A stretch of 64,000 nt of DNA from Neobacillus drentensis (GCF_021560175.1 NZ_CP091110.1:3846501-3910500), one strand, 5' to 3'; numbered from the stretch's first letter, positions 1-9,378 are shown. A program made the numbers and translations. Notes: a model not told the origin generated them from the letters alone.

Positions 1-102
1 GGCTTGATTTCCTCTAGAAACAGATTCTCCTTCGCTGGGTTTATTTGGAATGTAGCATGAATGATAATCATTAAACCTCAATCCCCTCTTGTATATTTTT
101 CA

Positions 103-750
103 TTACTTCCATTGTGCGACTTGGTCAATTGGGAGACGTACAGATGGGTGCCCATTGTCAGCTGCTTTACCAATAGAGATCAACATAACCGGAATATAAC
201 GGTCCTTATCCAATCCAAAAGCCTCAGCAATTTGGTCTTTTTCATATCCTCCAATTGGATTTGTATCATATCCATAAGCACGGGCAGCAAGCATTAACTG
301 CATGGATACAAGACCGCCATCTACCAAAACAACCTCTTTCATCTCTTCGCGTGAAATGGTTTCAAAGTAGCTAGAAAAGGATGCCTGAATTCGCTCTTTT
401 ACCTCTAAAGGCATTAATCCCTTATCTACAGCTGCCCCGTAGATATCTTCGAACTTCTCAAAATTATTCAAATCACCAAAAACCGCAATAACAGCTGATG
501 ATGTTTCAACCTGGGTCTGATTGAACCGAGCTAAAGGGGCAAGTTTTGCTTTTGCCTCAGAGCTTTCGATCACAAGAAAACGCCATGGCTGCATATTTAC
601 GGAAGAAGGAGCACGTGTTGCGAAGGTAAGAATTTCTGCCATCTCTTCGCGGCTAATTTTTACGGATGGATCGTAATTCTTTATGGAACGGCGTTCTGTT
701 ACAATTTTTTTAAAATCATTCTTTACTTGTGCTGTTGTCATGATGGTCAT
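103..750 (-). CDS. Nitroreductase family protein (YodC-like)
   Basis: FMN-dependent NAD(P)H nitroreductase, about 215 residues, a normal length for the family. The N-terminal ERRS..NYDP segment, the APSSVNMQPW motif and the C-terminal PVMLISIGKA block are typical, and the whole closely resembles B. subtilis YodC, which belongs to a quinone/diamide-stress regulon. The start at 750 is chosen because GAGGAG lies 9 nt upstream; an in-frame ATG further out would overlap that site. It is divergent from a TetR gene, and its likely promoter lies inside a perfect inverted repeat (801-836), so repression by that TetR protein is likely. The physiological substrate (quinone, nitro compound or other) cannot be read from the sequence. 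Confidence 0.9.
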   Translation of the reverse strand: MTIMTTAQVKNDFKKIVTERRSIKNYDPSVKISREEMAEILTFATRAPSSVNMQPWRFLVIESSEAKAKLAPLARFNQTQVETSSAVIAVFGDLNNFEKFEDIYGAAVDKGLMPLEVKERIQASFSSYFETISREEMKEVVLVDGGLVSMQLMLAARAYGYDTNPIGGYEKDQIAEAFGLDKDRYIPVMLISIGKAADNGHPSVRLPIDQVAQWK

Positions 751-800
751 TCTTATATTCTCCTCTTTTCCCATTAAGCATTTATTCTAATGTTATTAAC

Positions 801-836
801 CATTTTAGACAAAATTGATATAAAGTGTCTAAAATG
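801..836 (-). promoter_or_regulatory. Palindromic TetR operator overlapping the nitroreductase promoter
   Basis: CATTTTAGACA (801-811) and TGTCTAAAATG (826-836) form a perfect 11-bp inverted repeat with a 14-bp spacer. On the minus strand the arms contain TAGACA and TAAAAT separated by 18 bp, so they also serve as plausible -35 and -10 elements for the nitroreductase. A repressor bound here would occlude RNA polymerase directly. Assignment to the adjacent TetR protein is inferred from position. Confidence 0.75.
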
Positions 837-925
837 ATATCTATGTATAAACATACTCCACTTTCTGTTAGTTGTAAACTGTGAAGAATTGGATTATCAA
901 ACTCTTCATTCACTTTATTGGATTA

Positions 926-934
926 TGATATAAT
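926..934 (+). promoter_or_regulatory. Extended -10 promoter element of the tetR gene
   Basis: TGATATAAT (TG-N-TATAAT) lies about 24 bp upstream of the TTG start of the TetR gene. No good -35 is visible, which is common for extended -10 promoters. Confidence 0.5.
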
Positions 935-957
935 TTCGGGATAAAGGAAGTGGTACT

Positions 958-1620
958 TTGAGAAAAATCGCACCTGATGAAAGACAGATGATGAGAAAAA
1001 TCCATGTAAAAAAATTGATCCCTCTCGTTCGTACGCAAGGATTTCTTTCCCTTACTATTCAAGATATCGCCGACACGATTAATTTGAGCCGGGCTTCCTT
1101 ATATAACTATTTTTCTTCCAAGGAAGATATCATCATGGAACTGACCAATCTCTGCATTGATTATATAAATGAAGCGGGTCAAACTATTACGAACGAAGAT
1201 TTATCGTATCCACTTCGTCTTCAAAAAGTGTTTGAACAGGCTGTTTTTTCAGCTGCATATGCTTCAGATATTTATTTACATGACCTAAAAAAAAGCTGCC
1301 TACATCTTTATGAAAAAAAAAGGCAATCAAGAAAAGAACAATTGTCCATTATTCATACTTTTTATCAAAATGGCATGAAAGCACAGGTGTTTAACGAATT
1401 AAATGCCTCAATACTCATAATTCAGGATGAAGCGGTACTAGGGAAATTAGTGAATACCTCCTTCTTAATGGAAGAGGATTTGTCCTTGAAACAGGCGCTA
1501 TTCGATTACTATGTGGCGAAGAAAACCCAGGTACTTACGCCTGCATACCTGCAAAACACGGAAGATGACGATGTCCATGCCATGATAGAGTCCATCCTGA
1601 AAAAACTAGCAGCCATCTAA
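958..1620 (+). CDS. TetR/AcrR family transcriptional regulator
   Basis: DNA-binding repressor of about 220 residues. The N-terminal helix-turn-helix reads as QGFLSLTIQDIADTINLSRA followed by SLYNYFSSKEDI, the canonical TetR_N pattern (about residues 25-65). The C-terminal ligand-binding half is divergent, so the inducer is unknown. The start is TTG at 958 with AAGGAAG upstream. It is divergently transcribed from the nitroreductase, and the shared 183-bp intergenic region holds a perfect inverted repeat over the nitroreductase promoter, making that gene the most likely target. A strong terminator follows the stop. Confidence 0.9.
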   Translation: MRKIAPDERQMMRKIHVKKLIPLVRTQGFLSLTIQDIADTINLSRASLYNYFSSKEDIIMELTNLCIDYINEAGQTITNEDLSYPLRLQKVFEQAVFSAAYASDIYLHDLKKSCLHLYEKKRQSRKEQLSIIHTFYQNGMKAQVFNELNASILIIQDEAVLGKLVNTSFLMEEDLSLKQALFDYYVAKKTQVLTPAYLQNTEDDDVHAMIESILKKLAAI

Positions 1621-1625
1621 CTACT

Positions 1626-1660
1626 AAAAAAAAGCTGTCATTTGTATGACAGCTTTTTTC
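1626..1660 (+). terminator. Rho-independent terminator after tetR gene
   Basis: AAGCTGTCAT and ATGACAGCTT form a perfect stem with a TTTG loop and a T-run. Confidence 0.9.
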
Positions 1661-1662
1661 AA

Positions 1663-2001
1663 TGCTATATGAATTTAAGTATTTGATGTAATTATTTTAT
1701 ATGAAGATATCACAAGGAAGCAGGAAATTCGAACCAAGCCCCTGCTTCCTCGTTACTATATTGTTGCCCCTGCCAAGGAATCTCATTTTAACACATTACA
1801 TACTAACTTGCCATGTCCATACTAACAAGGCATTCTTTATAACTACATTAGAAAAAAATTCAATTCTATGAATTGATGATATGAAACAGGGGAACCTACC
1901 TAGAAATTAGGAAGAATCAACACACAAAAAAATGAGTTATAATTATTCTCCCGATTCCTCCTAATAATAAGATTGAAAACATTAATTTAAGGAGGTCTCA
2001 T
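1663..2001. other. Gene-free interval with one hairpin
   Basis: About 340 bp without a supportable gene. The only structure seen is GGAAGCAGG (1716-1724) pairing with CCTGCTTCC (1741-1749) around a 16-nt loop, with no T-run. The ribosome binding site of the downstream spore-protein gene is at 1990-1996. Confidence 0.5.
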
Positions 2002-2166
2002 ATGCCACAGGATCAACAAGCTAAAGAGAATTTAGGCTCTGGATCTATTATGAATCCAGAATTTGCTGGAACTGATGCACAAAAAGTAAAACAAGAAATA
2101 AAAAAAGATGTAAGCCAGGGACAAGGGGCAATCACTTCCCGAGAGGCAGGATCATTACGCGATTAA
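2002..2166 (+). CDS. Small acid-soluble spore protein-like (gamma-type SASP-like)
   Basis: A 54-residue, Gln/Lys/Asp-rich protein with a perfect AAGGAGGT ribosome binding site and its own terminator. The core EFAGTDAQKVKQEIKKD resembles gamma-type SASP sequences, in which EFASET-like segments are GPR protease cleavage sites followed by (Q/E)VKQQN-type repeats. Only one such unit is present, so it is shorter than classical SspE (about 84 residues). That makes it either a minor gamma-SASP variant or another small spore coat or core protein. The stand-alone arrangement and strong signals show it is a real gene; the family call is by motif resemblance. Confidence 0.65.
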   Translation: MPQDQQAKENLGSGSIMNPEFAGTDAQKVKQEIKKDVSQGQGAITSREAGSLRD

Positions 2167-2191
2167 AAAACCACGCCATGTGGTTTTTTTA
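2165..2191 (+). terminator. Terminator of the small spore-protein gene
   Basis: AAAAAACCAC-GCCAT-GTGGTTTTTT begins at the stop codon: a 10-bp stem followed by T's. Confidence 0.85.
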
Positions 2192-2276
2192 TTTTCCTGC
2201 CTTACACTCATTATTTTGTATTTTTGTAATGGCCTGTCCCTCATCCTGCATAAAAATGTAGAAAGGGGGATTTTTC

Positions 2277-2642
2277 ATGAAAATGTATTTATCAGCCAAT
2301 AGATTAATTAGATATGCGGTGGCCTATGTTTTTATTACCTCTTCACTCATGAAATTAATGAGTCCCAATGTAGCCAATCATTTTCTTGGACTAGGGCTCC
2401 CTTATCCTCACCTAATGTTAAAGCTTATCATTTTCCTCGAATTTGGTTGCGGAATTTTACTATTAGTCAATAAATCTGTAAAAAATGCAGTGGTACCACT
2501 AATTGGAATCATGATCGTCGCCCTTTTAGTAACAAAGGTTCCCTTATTACACACAGGTTTCCTTCCATTTGCCTTTCAAGCACGTTTAGATATTGTGATG
2601 TTACTTTCACTAGTTTATCTATACAAGCAATATCCTAGGTAA
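2277..2642 (+). CDS. DoxX-like small membrane protein
   Basis: 121-residue integral membrane protein with about four hydrophobic helices. The N-terminal R..RYAVAYVFITSSLMKL and the LEFGCGILLL segment in the second helix resemble the DoxX/MauE-like four-helix family, whose members often accompany thiol or quinone redox enzymes. GAAAGGGGGA precedes the ATG by a good distance. There is no obvious operon partner: the next gene starts 56 bp on with its own ribosome binding site. Biochemical role unknown. Confidence 0.65.
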   Translation: MKMYLSANRLIRYAVAYVFITSSLMKLMSPNVANHFLGLGLPYPHLMLKLIIFLEFGCGILLLVNKSVKNAVVPLIGIMIVALLVTKVPLLHTGFLPFAFQARLDIVMLLSLVYLYKQYPR

Positions 2643-2698
2643 TCCTTTCGTGTGTTAAAATACTACTATCTATTTATGATTTGGTGAGTGAACACACT

Positions 2699-3796
2699 AT
2701 GAAACTAAAAGACAAGGTAAAGTCGCTGCCGCTAACTCCTGGGGTGTATTTGATGAAAGACGCCCATGGTCATATCATTTATGTTGGAAAAGCTAAAAGC
2801 CTAAAGAAGCGAGTCCAGTCTTATTTTCAACATTCCAAAGCCCATACTCAAAAAATCAAAAAAATGGTTTCTAACATTTTTGACTTTGACTATGTGCTTA
2901 CTGATACTGAATTTGAAGCCTTTTTACTGGAATGTAACCTAATCAAGGAATTAAAGCCACATTTTAATAAAAAAATGAAAAGTCCCCAATCCTATATTTA
3001 CCTCGTGATAAAAATGGTTGCAGGCAAGCGGGTTCTGGAAATGGCCAGCTCCATTGAGGAGAATGACGGGAATCTATATTTCGGTCCTTTTCTTAACAAG
3101 TACACTGTTGAAAGAGCCATCACCGGAATAAAAGATGTTTTTAAAATAAACTGCAGCAACCCGTCGATGAAACATGGACCGTGTTTAAATTATTCTTTAG
3201 GATTGTGTATGGGAGTGTGTCTTGGAGGTTCCGCTTTAGCACAATATAACCGAATATTGGACAAAATCATTGCATTTTTGAACGGGACGGACTCCGAAAT
3301 ACTGGAGGAAATCGGGCAAAAGATGGTAACTGCATCCGAACAATATCAGTTTGAAGTTGCGGCAAAATATCGGAACATCCTTGGAACTATCAATGCCCTC
3401 CTTTTTAAGGAGAAGGTCATCGAGTTCACAGAGGCAAATCAAACTATTGTGGTCGTTGAATCCTTAACTGAGTCTACCTTTAAACATTTTCTTATTAAGG
3501 GTAACAAGGTTTTATATAGAGAAATACTAAATAATGAACAACCGTTCGAGACCATCAAGATGAATCTATCAACTTATTTAAAACAAAGCCCGCTCAACAC
3601 TCGCATTGTAGTCAGTAAAGAGGAACTTGATGAGGCGCAAATTATCTATAATTATTTAAAAAGCGGCCATTGCCGTTATCGTATTATCCCTAATGCTTGG
3701 CTTGAGGCAGGGAATGATTTGCTTATTGAAAATGTACTTGAAGAATTACTAAATGAAATTCTCCAAAAAGAGAGTCAAAATTTGTTTGAAAGGTAG
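2699..3796 (+). CDS. GIY-YIG nuclease, UvrC N-terminal-like protein
   Basis: A 365-residue protein matching the N-terminal half of UvrC: a GIY-YIG endonuclease domain (PGVYLMKDAHGHIIYVGKAK, about residues 14-35, with the Arg of LKKRV and the Glu of ECNLIKEL). It is followed by a UvrC-type cysteine cluster (C-x9-C-x7-C-x3-C around NCSNP...GVC, an Fe-S ligand set in UvrC) and a UVR-like helix pair (QYQFEVAAKYRN). The C-terminal RNase H-like nuclease and HhH domains of full UvrC (about 590 residues) are absent. It would be expected to make a 3'-side incision only, as Cho does in enterobacteria. The ATG at 2699 is preferred because GGTGAG lies 10 nt upstream. Confidence 0.8.
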   Translation: MKLKDKVKSLPLTPGVYLMKDAHGHIIYVGKAKSLKKRVQSYFQHSKAHTQKIKKMVSNIFDFDYVLTDTEFEAFLLECNLIKELKPHFNKKMKSPQSYIYLVIKMVAGKRVLEMASSIEENDGNLYFGPFLNKYTVERAITGIKDVFKINCSNPSMKHGPCLNYSLGLCMGVCLGGSALAQYNRILDKIIAFLNGTDSEILEEIGQKMVTASEQYQFEVAAKYRNILGTINALLFKEKVIEFTEANQTIVVVESLTESTFKHFLIKGNKVLYREILNNEQPFETIKMNLSTYLKQSPLNTRIVVSKEELDEAQIIYNYLKSGHCRYRIIPNAWLEAGNDLLIENVLEELLNEILQKESQNLFER

Positions 3797-3876
3797 TCCA
3801 AATCATGTCTTGTTTTATATCTAAAAAAGATGTACCTTTCCATCCATAAACCTTTTAGTGGAATTAGCTATAATCA

Positions 3877-3918
3877 AAAAAACCACCTTCCCTTCCATTA
3901 AAAGGAAAAGTGGTTTTA
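3877..3918. terminator. Bidirectional terminator between convergent genes
   Basis: AAACCAC and GTGGTTTT with CCTT/AAGG inner pairing, A-tract and T-tract on both sides, between the UvrC-like gene (+) and the EamA gene (-). Confidence 0.8.
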
Positions 3919-3927
3919 TAATGTTAA

Positions 3928-4860
3928 TTATACGTTATTACCTTTGTTAATTAGTTGCCTTTTTTTCTTGCCCATTATATTTCGAACCTTTTGAATAGGA
4001 ACACTAGAAATGATCAGTAATGCAGCAAAATAGTCCGTTATGGTAAGTTTTTCACCCAACAATATAACAATAAACACAAGAGTAACAAATGGTGTAAAGA
4101 ACGTAAAACTTGCGATTAAAGAAGCGGGAGAATATTTCAGTGCCCGAAAATACAGGAAAAACCCTAATACAATGTTGCTGATACTCAACCATGTAACACC
4201 TAAAAAGTCTGTTCTATGAGGAAGGATAAACTCAGAGGATATAAGTATCGCTCCAACAGATAAAACAAAGGCTGTAATGGTTATAAAAAAGGTGCTGAGA
4301 AACATGTCTTTTTGGTTCTTCTTAATGAGGTTCGTAAAGAGCCCCCAACTTACTGCGGCTAACATTGCAAAAAAGTCTCCCTTTAAGTTCGTAAAGGTAA
4401 GATTTGCCAAATCACCTTTTGTTACAAGGAGAACAGTTCCCATAAACCCCATACCAATTGAGAGCACCTTGTATACAGTTAACTTTTCTTTATGGATAGG
4501 TATAGCAAACAAAACAATAAAAATAGGAAATAGATAATTAAGCATGGATGCTTCTACAGCAGGGATGCGTTCAAGGGATTTCAAGTAAAAAAAGTCATAA
4601 AGAAAAGTAAAGGATCCACATGAAATTATTAATGCAAACTCTGATCTTTTCCAAGAGCGGATTACACTGAATTTCACTTTGAAAACAACTATAACAAAAA
4701 AAACAGCAACTCCAATTCCATACATATAAAACAACACTTGATAGCTATCTAGGTTGTTTAAGAGTAGTTTACTTACGGCTGCAAGTGACCCCCACATAAG
4801 CAGTAAAATCGGCATTAAAAATAGAGGACTTTTTGTTATATCCATTTTTTGATTTTTCAT
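3928..4860 (-). CDS. EamA (DMT superfamily) transporter
   Basis: 310-residue membrane protein with ten predicted helices in two homologous EamA halves. The first half carries LMWGSLAAVSKLLL and VEASMLNYLFPIFIVLFAIP; the second carries FFAMLAAVSWGLFTNLI and SPASLIASFTFFTPFVTLVF. Such proteins export small metabolites or amino acids; the substrate cannot be inferred. The C-terminus is lysine/arginine-rich and cytoplasmic, as in the family. It is transcribed alone between two terminators. Confidence 0.85.
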   Translation of the reverse strand: MKNQKMDITKSPLFLMPILLLMWGSLAAVSKLLLNNLDSYQVLFYMYGIGVAVFFVIVVFKVKFSVIRSWKRSEFALIISCGSFTFLYDFFYLKSLERIPAVEASMLNYLFPIFIVLFAIPIHKEKLTVYKVLSIGMGFMGTVLLVTKGDLANLTFTNLKGDFFAMLAAVSWGLFTNLIKKNQKDMFLSTFFITITAFVLSVGAILISSEFILPHRTDFLGVTWLSISNIVLGFFLYFRALKYSPASLIASFTFFTPFVTLVFIVILLGEKLTITDYFAALLIISSVPIQKVRNIMGKKKRQLINKGNNV

Positions 4861-4952
4861 ATTGTAAGGTTTCCTATCAACAATTTGTCATATAGGGTCT
4901 ATTATAGTATTTCCCTAGAATTTTTGCATTATTTTAAATACTGTTAATTGTA

Positions 4953-4987
4953 AAAAGCCGTACAAAAAAATTGTAAACGGCTTTATT
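4953..4987 (-). terminator. Terminator of the uid operon (after ROK kinase)
   Basis: Read on the minus strand: AAAGCCGTTTACA pairs with TGTACGGCTTT, followed by T's. Confidence 0.75.
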
Positions 4988-5080
4988 CTCTAAATTTGTT
5001 TTTGATACTAATAGGACTATAATTACGTATAGTTGAAATAGACCTCTAAGAAAAATCCTTCTGCTATTTTTCTGCGATAA

Positions 5081-5986
5081 TTATGAGGAAAATGCGTATT
5101 CTTTACTGACAAAAAAATGATAGAGCGCCCCATAAAGGTTGGCATCATTCTGAAACTTACAAGCAACAACAATAGGATTTGCAGTATGCAACGGGTTGGC
5201 CTTTTTGATTTCATCTAAAGCCCATTGGATTCTTTCAATTAAAATGGGCTGAGCACTAATTCCTCCACCAATTGCAAAAATTTCCGGGTCTAAAATATAG
5301 CTAAGGTTTAATATTTGCGCTGCTAAGTAAAGGCAATATTCATTAAAAATGGCATTGGCTTCGACATCGTTGTCCTTAATATACTTAAAAACCTGTATTC
5401 CATCTGTTGTATCTTTCATGTTCTTTATTTCGGCAATCTTTTTTACCATTTCAACAGCAGAACAAACCAAACCAAAATATTCGACTTCTTTTGTTTGTGT
5501 ATCAATTGCATTATTGATATAACTTACCTCTCCAGCAGAAAGATGGACTCCCCGATGAAGTTTTCCATCAATAATGATTCCTCCCCCTACTGCACTTCCA
5601 AGTACGAGGACCACTGAATTCTTAGTATCCTTTACACTTCCAAGCCACAATTCCGCTAAAGCCGCACACTTTGCATCATTTTCTATAAACACATCGAGAT
5701 CGTATTTCTTTTCAATTTTATTTTTTAGATTGACTTGATGTAAAAATGGGAATGAACCGCCATTATAAATCATCCCTGTATCTACATCAATGGTACCTGG
5801 ACAACTGATCGCAATTCCCTTTATTTCATTTAATAAATGCGCATCAATAATCGAATAAATCACACTTTCAAAATCAGTTAAATTTGTTCTTGGAATTGGC
5901 TGTTTACCTTTGCTTATAATATTCGCTGCTGCATCCATTAAGGCATACTTAACAAAGGTGCCCCCTATATCAATAACTAAATACAT
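5081..5986 (-). CDS. ROK family sugar kinase
   Basis: Cytoplasmic kinase-type protein of about 301 residues. The ATP-binding phosphate motif VIDIGGTFVKYAL is at the N-terminus; the catalytic Asp sits in the ENDAKCAALAE motif, then LGSAVGGGIIIDG and IGGGIS. The usual ROK zinc ligands (CxCGxxGC after the GH/GE motif) are missing; GEVSYINNA is followed by no Cys cluster, as in beta-glucoside kinase-like members. There is no N-terminal helix-turn-helix, so it is an enzyme rather than a NagC/XylR repressor. ATG at 5986 is chosen because AGGTG lies 6 nt upstream. It follows uidA by 26 bp, so it probably phosphorylates a sugar released by that operon. Confidence 0.85.
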   Translation of the reverse strand: MYLVIDIGGTFVKYALMDAAANIISKGKQPIPRTNLTDFESVIYSIIDAHLLNEIKGIAISCPGTIDVDTGMIYNGGSFPFLHQVNLKNKIEKKYDLDVFIENDAKCAALAELWLGSVKDTKNSVVLVLGSAVGGGIIIDGKLHRGVHLSAGEVSYINNAIDTQTKEVEYFGLVCSAVEMVKKIAEIKNMKDTTDGIQVFKYIKDNDVEANAIFNEYCLYLAAQILNLSYILDPEIFAIGGGISAQPILIERIQWALDEIKKANPLHTANPIVVACKFQNDANLYGALYHFFVSKEYAFSS

Positions 5987-6012
5987 ACTAATCACCTTTC
6001 TACCGAAAAACT

Positions 6013-7806
6013 TTAGAATGATCCCTTATAATTGAAATCTGGAATATCCGTCCAACGTCTGCGGAGTTCATGGGCGACATACTTTGGTTTACGTTCACGG
6101 GTAAAGATCCCTTTTTTATTTCCCTGAACACGGATAATCCCTTGACTGGTTGCAAAATCTGCGAAGTTCCACACTTGTTCGCCAACAAACTGGGTAAATT
6201 CATCAAACACTTCATGATTGGCCCGATAGAACTCTACTTGATATTCTTCTGTAAACATAACTGGCTCTACATCATGCAATCCTGCAACGGTATCGGCACC
6301 ATATTCAGTCATCATAAACGGTTTGTTCGGACATCGTTTAAGCCAGCCATTAAATTCTGCACGAAGTTTTTCTTTTGCTGAAGCGAAATTGCCTCCATCA
6401 ACATACCAGCCGTAATATCGATTAAAGGTAAGGATATCGAGTAGTTCCGCAACTTGGTCTTTTTCTGGTGAAGATTCAATTTGTGTTACGAGTGTAATAG
6501 GTCGTTTTTGCGGGTCAAGTTCTCTTGCCAGTTCAACTAGGGGCTTAAAGTATTCATATGCTCCCTCTTCCTCTGATGCAGGTTCATTTGCTATATTCCA
6601 CATAACCACCGACGGATGGTTCTTATCGCGTTCAATTAATTCCTTGATAACCTGTTGATGGTGCTCGAATGTTTTGAGCTCCTTCCAAGTATTACGCAGA
6701 TTCCCTCCGTTATACATGACCATCATATTCAAGTGCAAACCAACGGCTGGTACTTCATCAATGACGACAAATCCTTCACGGTCAGCAAGACGCATGATTT
6801 CTTCCGAATATGGGTAATGGGCCGTACGGAAGGAATTAGCTCCGATCCATTTCATTAGGTTGAAGTCCAAAACATTTGCGGCTTCATCAAATCCTCTTCC
6901 ATGGATGGGTGAATCTTCATGTTTACCAAAGCCTTTAAAATAAAATGGTTTATTATTAATCAGGAACTTCCCTTCTTTTATCGCCACCGTCCTGACACCA
7001 AATGGCTGTTCATACACATCAACGGTTTTCCGACCCATTTCCAACTCGACACGGAGTGTATACAAGTAGGCATTTAATGGCTCCCACAGCCTAACATTTG
7101 GAATGCTGATTTCTCCTTTAGTTCCTGATGCCTCACCCACGACATCACCGGATTCATTTATCACCTTCACTTTTACATGTGTGGAACCAATCATATCTAC
7201 ACAATAGTGAACCAGTCCATCTATTTCCGTTACGATGGTTACATCCTTCACATAAGTGGTCGGTGTGGTATAAATTTTAACGGGTCTGTGTATACCAGCA
7301 TAGTTAAAAAAGTCAAAGTTTGGCTGGTTGCGGATTACTTTACCCTTGCCGGGAATCTCCTTTTCCGTTACAAAGCCAACCGGTAAGGTAGTCTCATCAA
7401 CTATATTATTGACAGCAACCGTTAATCGATTTTTCCCTTTTTGTAAAAAATCATTGATTTCCGCCTCAAAAGGTAAGAAACCACCTTTATGCTCGACTAC
7501 AAGTTCCCCATTTAGATATACTTTTGCCAAATGGGTAGCAGAACCAAATCGCAAAACCACCCGTTCAGCGGTAAGAATATGTGGAATGGTTATTTCTCGC
7601 TCATACCAAACCCAGCCAACATGGTCACGTATATTTGCATGCACCCCAATATCATTAAACGATGAAGGAACAGCCATGCTTCTAGCATCAGACAATTTGG
7701 CATTATGCCACTTTTCTTGAAATCCAATTCCTGGATCAAGTTTAAAATTCCAAATTCCATTTAAATCTATAATACTACGTGTTTCAGTAACAATTGGATA
7801 TAACAT
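6013..7806 (-). CDS. uidA: Beta-glucuronidase (GH2)
   Basis: 597-residue GH2 enzyme, collinear with E. coli UidA over its full length. It hydrolyses beta-D-glucuronides to GlcA plus aglycone in the cytoplasm; there is no signal peptide. Domain order: jelly-roll sugar-binding domain (about 1-180), immunoglobulin-like domain (about 180-275) and TIM barrel (about 275-590). The acid/base is Glu-408 (IANEP) and the nucleophile Glu-501 (MMTEYGAD). The Asn-563/Lys-565 NxK pair (QGNKKGIF), which in known GUS enzymes recognises the glucuronate carboxylate, is present and separates it from GH2 galactosidases. GAGGAG lies 7 nt upstream. It is the second gene of a symporter-uidA-kinase operon. Confidence 0.96.
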   Translation of the reverse strand: MLYPIVTETRSIIDLNGIWNFKLDPGIGFQEKWHNAKLSDARSMAVPSSFNDIGVHANIRDHVGWVWYEREITIPHILTAERVVLRFGSATHLAKVYLNGELVVEHKGGFLPFEAEINDFLQKGKNRLTVAVNNIVDETTLPVGFVTEKEIPGKGKVIRNQPNFDFFNYAGIHRPVKIYTTPTTYVKDVTIVTEIDGLVHYCVDMIGSTHVKVKVINESGDVVGEASGTKGEISIPNVRLWEPLNAYLYTLRVELEMGRKTVDVYEQPFGVRTVAIKEGKFLINNKPFYFKGFGKHEDSPIHGRGFDEAANVLDFNLMKWIGANSFRTAHYPYSEEIMRLADREGFVVIDEVPAVGLHLNMMVMYNGGNLRNTWKELKTFEHHQQVIKELIERDKNHPSVVMWNIANEPASEEEGAYEYFKPLVELARELDPQKRPITLVTQIESSPEKDQVAELLDILTFNRYYGWYVDGGNFASAKEKLRAEFNGWLKRCPNKPFMMTEYGADTVAGLHDVEPVMFTEEYQVEFYRANHEVFDEFTQFVGEQVWNFADFATSQGIIRVQGNKKGIFTRERKPKYVAHELRRRWTDIPDFNYKGSF

Positions 7807-7892
7807 TTCAAACTCTCCTCTTCAACTACTAGATTCTGTATCTTGAATGATTGGCAATGAATCCAAGTTTTCTAAATATATTAGTTTGATTA

Positions 7893-7931
7893 AAGGGAGA
7901 TAGTTAAAGGTGTTCCTAACTATCTCCTTTC
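7893..7931 (-). other. Intercistronic hairpin between symporter and uidA
   Basis: Read on the minus strand, AAAGGAGATAGTTA pairs with TAACTATCTCCCTTT around a short loop. The T-run is weak, so it could be a leaky terminator or an mRNA-stabilising stem setting the symporter-to-uidA ratio. Confidence 0.6.
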
Positions 7932-7933
7932 TT

Positions 7934-9307
7934 TCATGCACTTTTACCAGAATTCATTTCATTTCTTTTTACTTCTATATCATTTACAAGTTGAGCCGTA
8001 CGTTTTTTATTTAAAGGGTATAAGAATGCAAGAAATATAAACACCAACAATAGACCAATTGCTGGTATTAAAGTAGCCAGAGTATGGATTCCATGAAGTG
8101 TACTTTGAGATTGTGCCTGGAGGGCTGGATTATAGCCAACCGCTGCAACCGCTACACCACCTATACCGCCGGCAACAGCCTGTCCTACTTTACGGGCAAA
8201 AGAGTAGAGTGAATAAATGGTTCCATCTTCACGTAAACCGGTTACATATTCATGGTAATCAACTAAGTCCGTAATGAACGCCCAACTAACTAAATTAAAT
8301 AGGGCATAACCAAACATGCCGATTGATAAAATCGCAAGGTATTGTATGGCAGACAAATTTGGCAATAGGTATAAAATGAAATAGACCATTGTTGCAAGCA
8401 AAAACCCTGCCGAAGCAACTTCTTTTTTCCCAAACTTTGATACCAATGGTTTAACAAGCGGCATCCCAATAAAAATCGTTGCTGCTTGAACAAGGCTTAG
8501 CATACTTAATATTTTTGCATTTCCGAAGTAATCCTTAAACAAATAAGTATTGACAGTTCCCATTAACATTAAACTAATTAAGAATATTAGAGATCCAATA
8601 AGAAAAACGATTAATGGCTTATTCTTGGAAATACCTTTTAGCGTTTTGGCCAAATTAACATTTGGTTTTGCGCTTTCATTTATGACTACTCTTTCAACAC
8701 TTAATTTATAGCAAGCCATATAACTTGAGATTGACAGAATTCCGAAAATGATTGCGGCCATTAGAAAGTGATTAGCATCCGCTTTATTATTTACAAACAT
8801 GAGCAATGGTCCGATAACTCCGACAATTAACTGAGCCAAAGTCGCTCCAAGAGATCTCCAAGTTGATAAAGTGGTCCGTTCTACTGGGTCCCCTGTAATC
8901 ACAGAAGCCATTGAGCCGTATGGGATATTAACCGTACTATACAAGGTTCCCCATAGAATGTAGGTTACATAAGCATACGCTGTATAAAATCCATTTGACA
9001 TCCCTGGAATATGGATAAACATTAATACCCCTGAAATCACAAGCGGGAATGACATTCTATAAATCCAAGGTTTGAATTTCCCGTTTTTCCCTGCTTTCCT
9101 TGTATCAATAAAGCGTCCCCACGAAATGTCTGCAACTGCATCCCACAAACGGGCTAACAAGAATAACCCTCCTACACTAGCAGGATTGAGATGAAAAACG
9201 TCAGTATAATAGACCATCAAAAAGGATCCGACAAGTCCAAAAAAGAAATCATTACCAAAATCACCAAATAGATACCCAACCTTATCTTTGAAACCAAAAG
9301 GACGCAT
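7934..9307 (-). CDS. GPH-family sugar:cation symporter (glucuronide transporter-like)
   Basis: About 457-residue, twelve-helix carrier of the glycoside-pentoside-hexuronide family (MelB, XynB/XynP, UidB). The signature FGNDFFFGLVGSFLMVYYTDVF and ARLWDAVADISWGRFID are in the first helices. The latter corresponds to the MelB ARxWDAxxDP motif, where the Asp residues coordinate the co-transported cation; here the second Asp and following residue read D-I. Its place as first gene in front of uidA points to beta-glucuronide uptake. ATG at 9307 is used because GAGGTG lies 6 nt upstream. A cre-like site (9379-9392) and a LacI-type palindrome (9502-9515) lie upstream. Confidence 0.88.
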   Translation of the reverse strand: MRPFGFKDKVGYLFGDFGNDFFFGLVGSFLMVYYTDVFHLNPASVGGLFLLARLWDAVADISWGRFIDTRKAGKNGKFKPWIYRMSFPLVISGVLMFIHIPGMSNGFYTAYAYVTYILWGTLYSTVNIPYGSMASVITGDPVERTTLSTWRSLGATLAQLIVGVIGPLLMFVNNKADANHFLMAAIIFGILSISSYMACYKLSVERVVINESAKPNVNLAKTLKGISKNKPLIVFLIGSLIFLISLMLMGTVNTYLFKDYFGNAKILSMLSLVQAATIFIGMPLVKPLVSKFGKKEVASAGFLLATMVYFILYLLPNLSAIQYLAILSIGMFGYALFNLVSWAFITDLVDYHEYVTGLREDGTIYSLYSFARKVGQAVAGGIGGVAVAAVGYNPALQAQSQSTLHGIHTLATLIPAIGLLLVFIFLAFLYPLNKKRTAQLVNDIEVKRNEMNSGKSA

Positions 9308-9378
9308 ATTAGTCACCTCGGAAATTTTTTATATTAGATAATTGCTAAACATAAATGACAGCTTTGACGGCCAAAACA

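Noticed and set aside
1..60. An open frame ending ...FAGFIWNVA-stop at the left edge, possibly the tail of a plus-strand gene
   Set aside because: Only about 19 codons are visible and no family can be recognised; the frame could be chance.
1716..1749. Riboswitch or terminator at the GGAAGCAGG hairpin
   Set aside because: The stem is only 9 bp with a 16-nt loop and no T-run, and no known riboswitch core was recognised.
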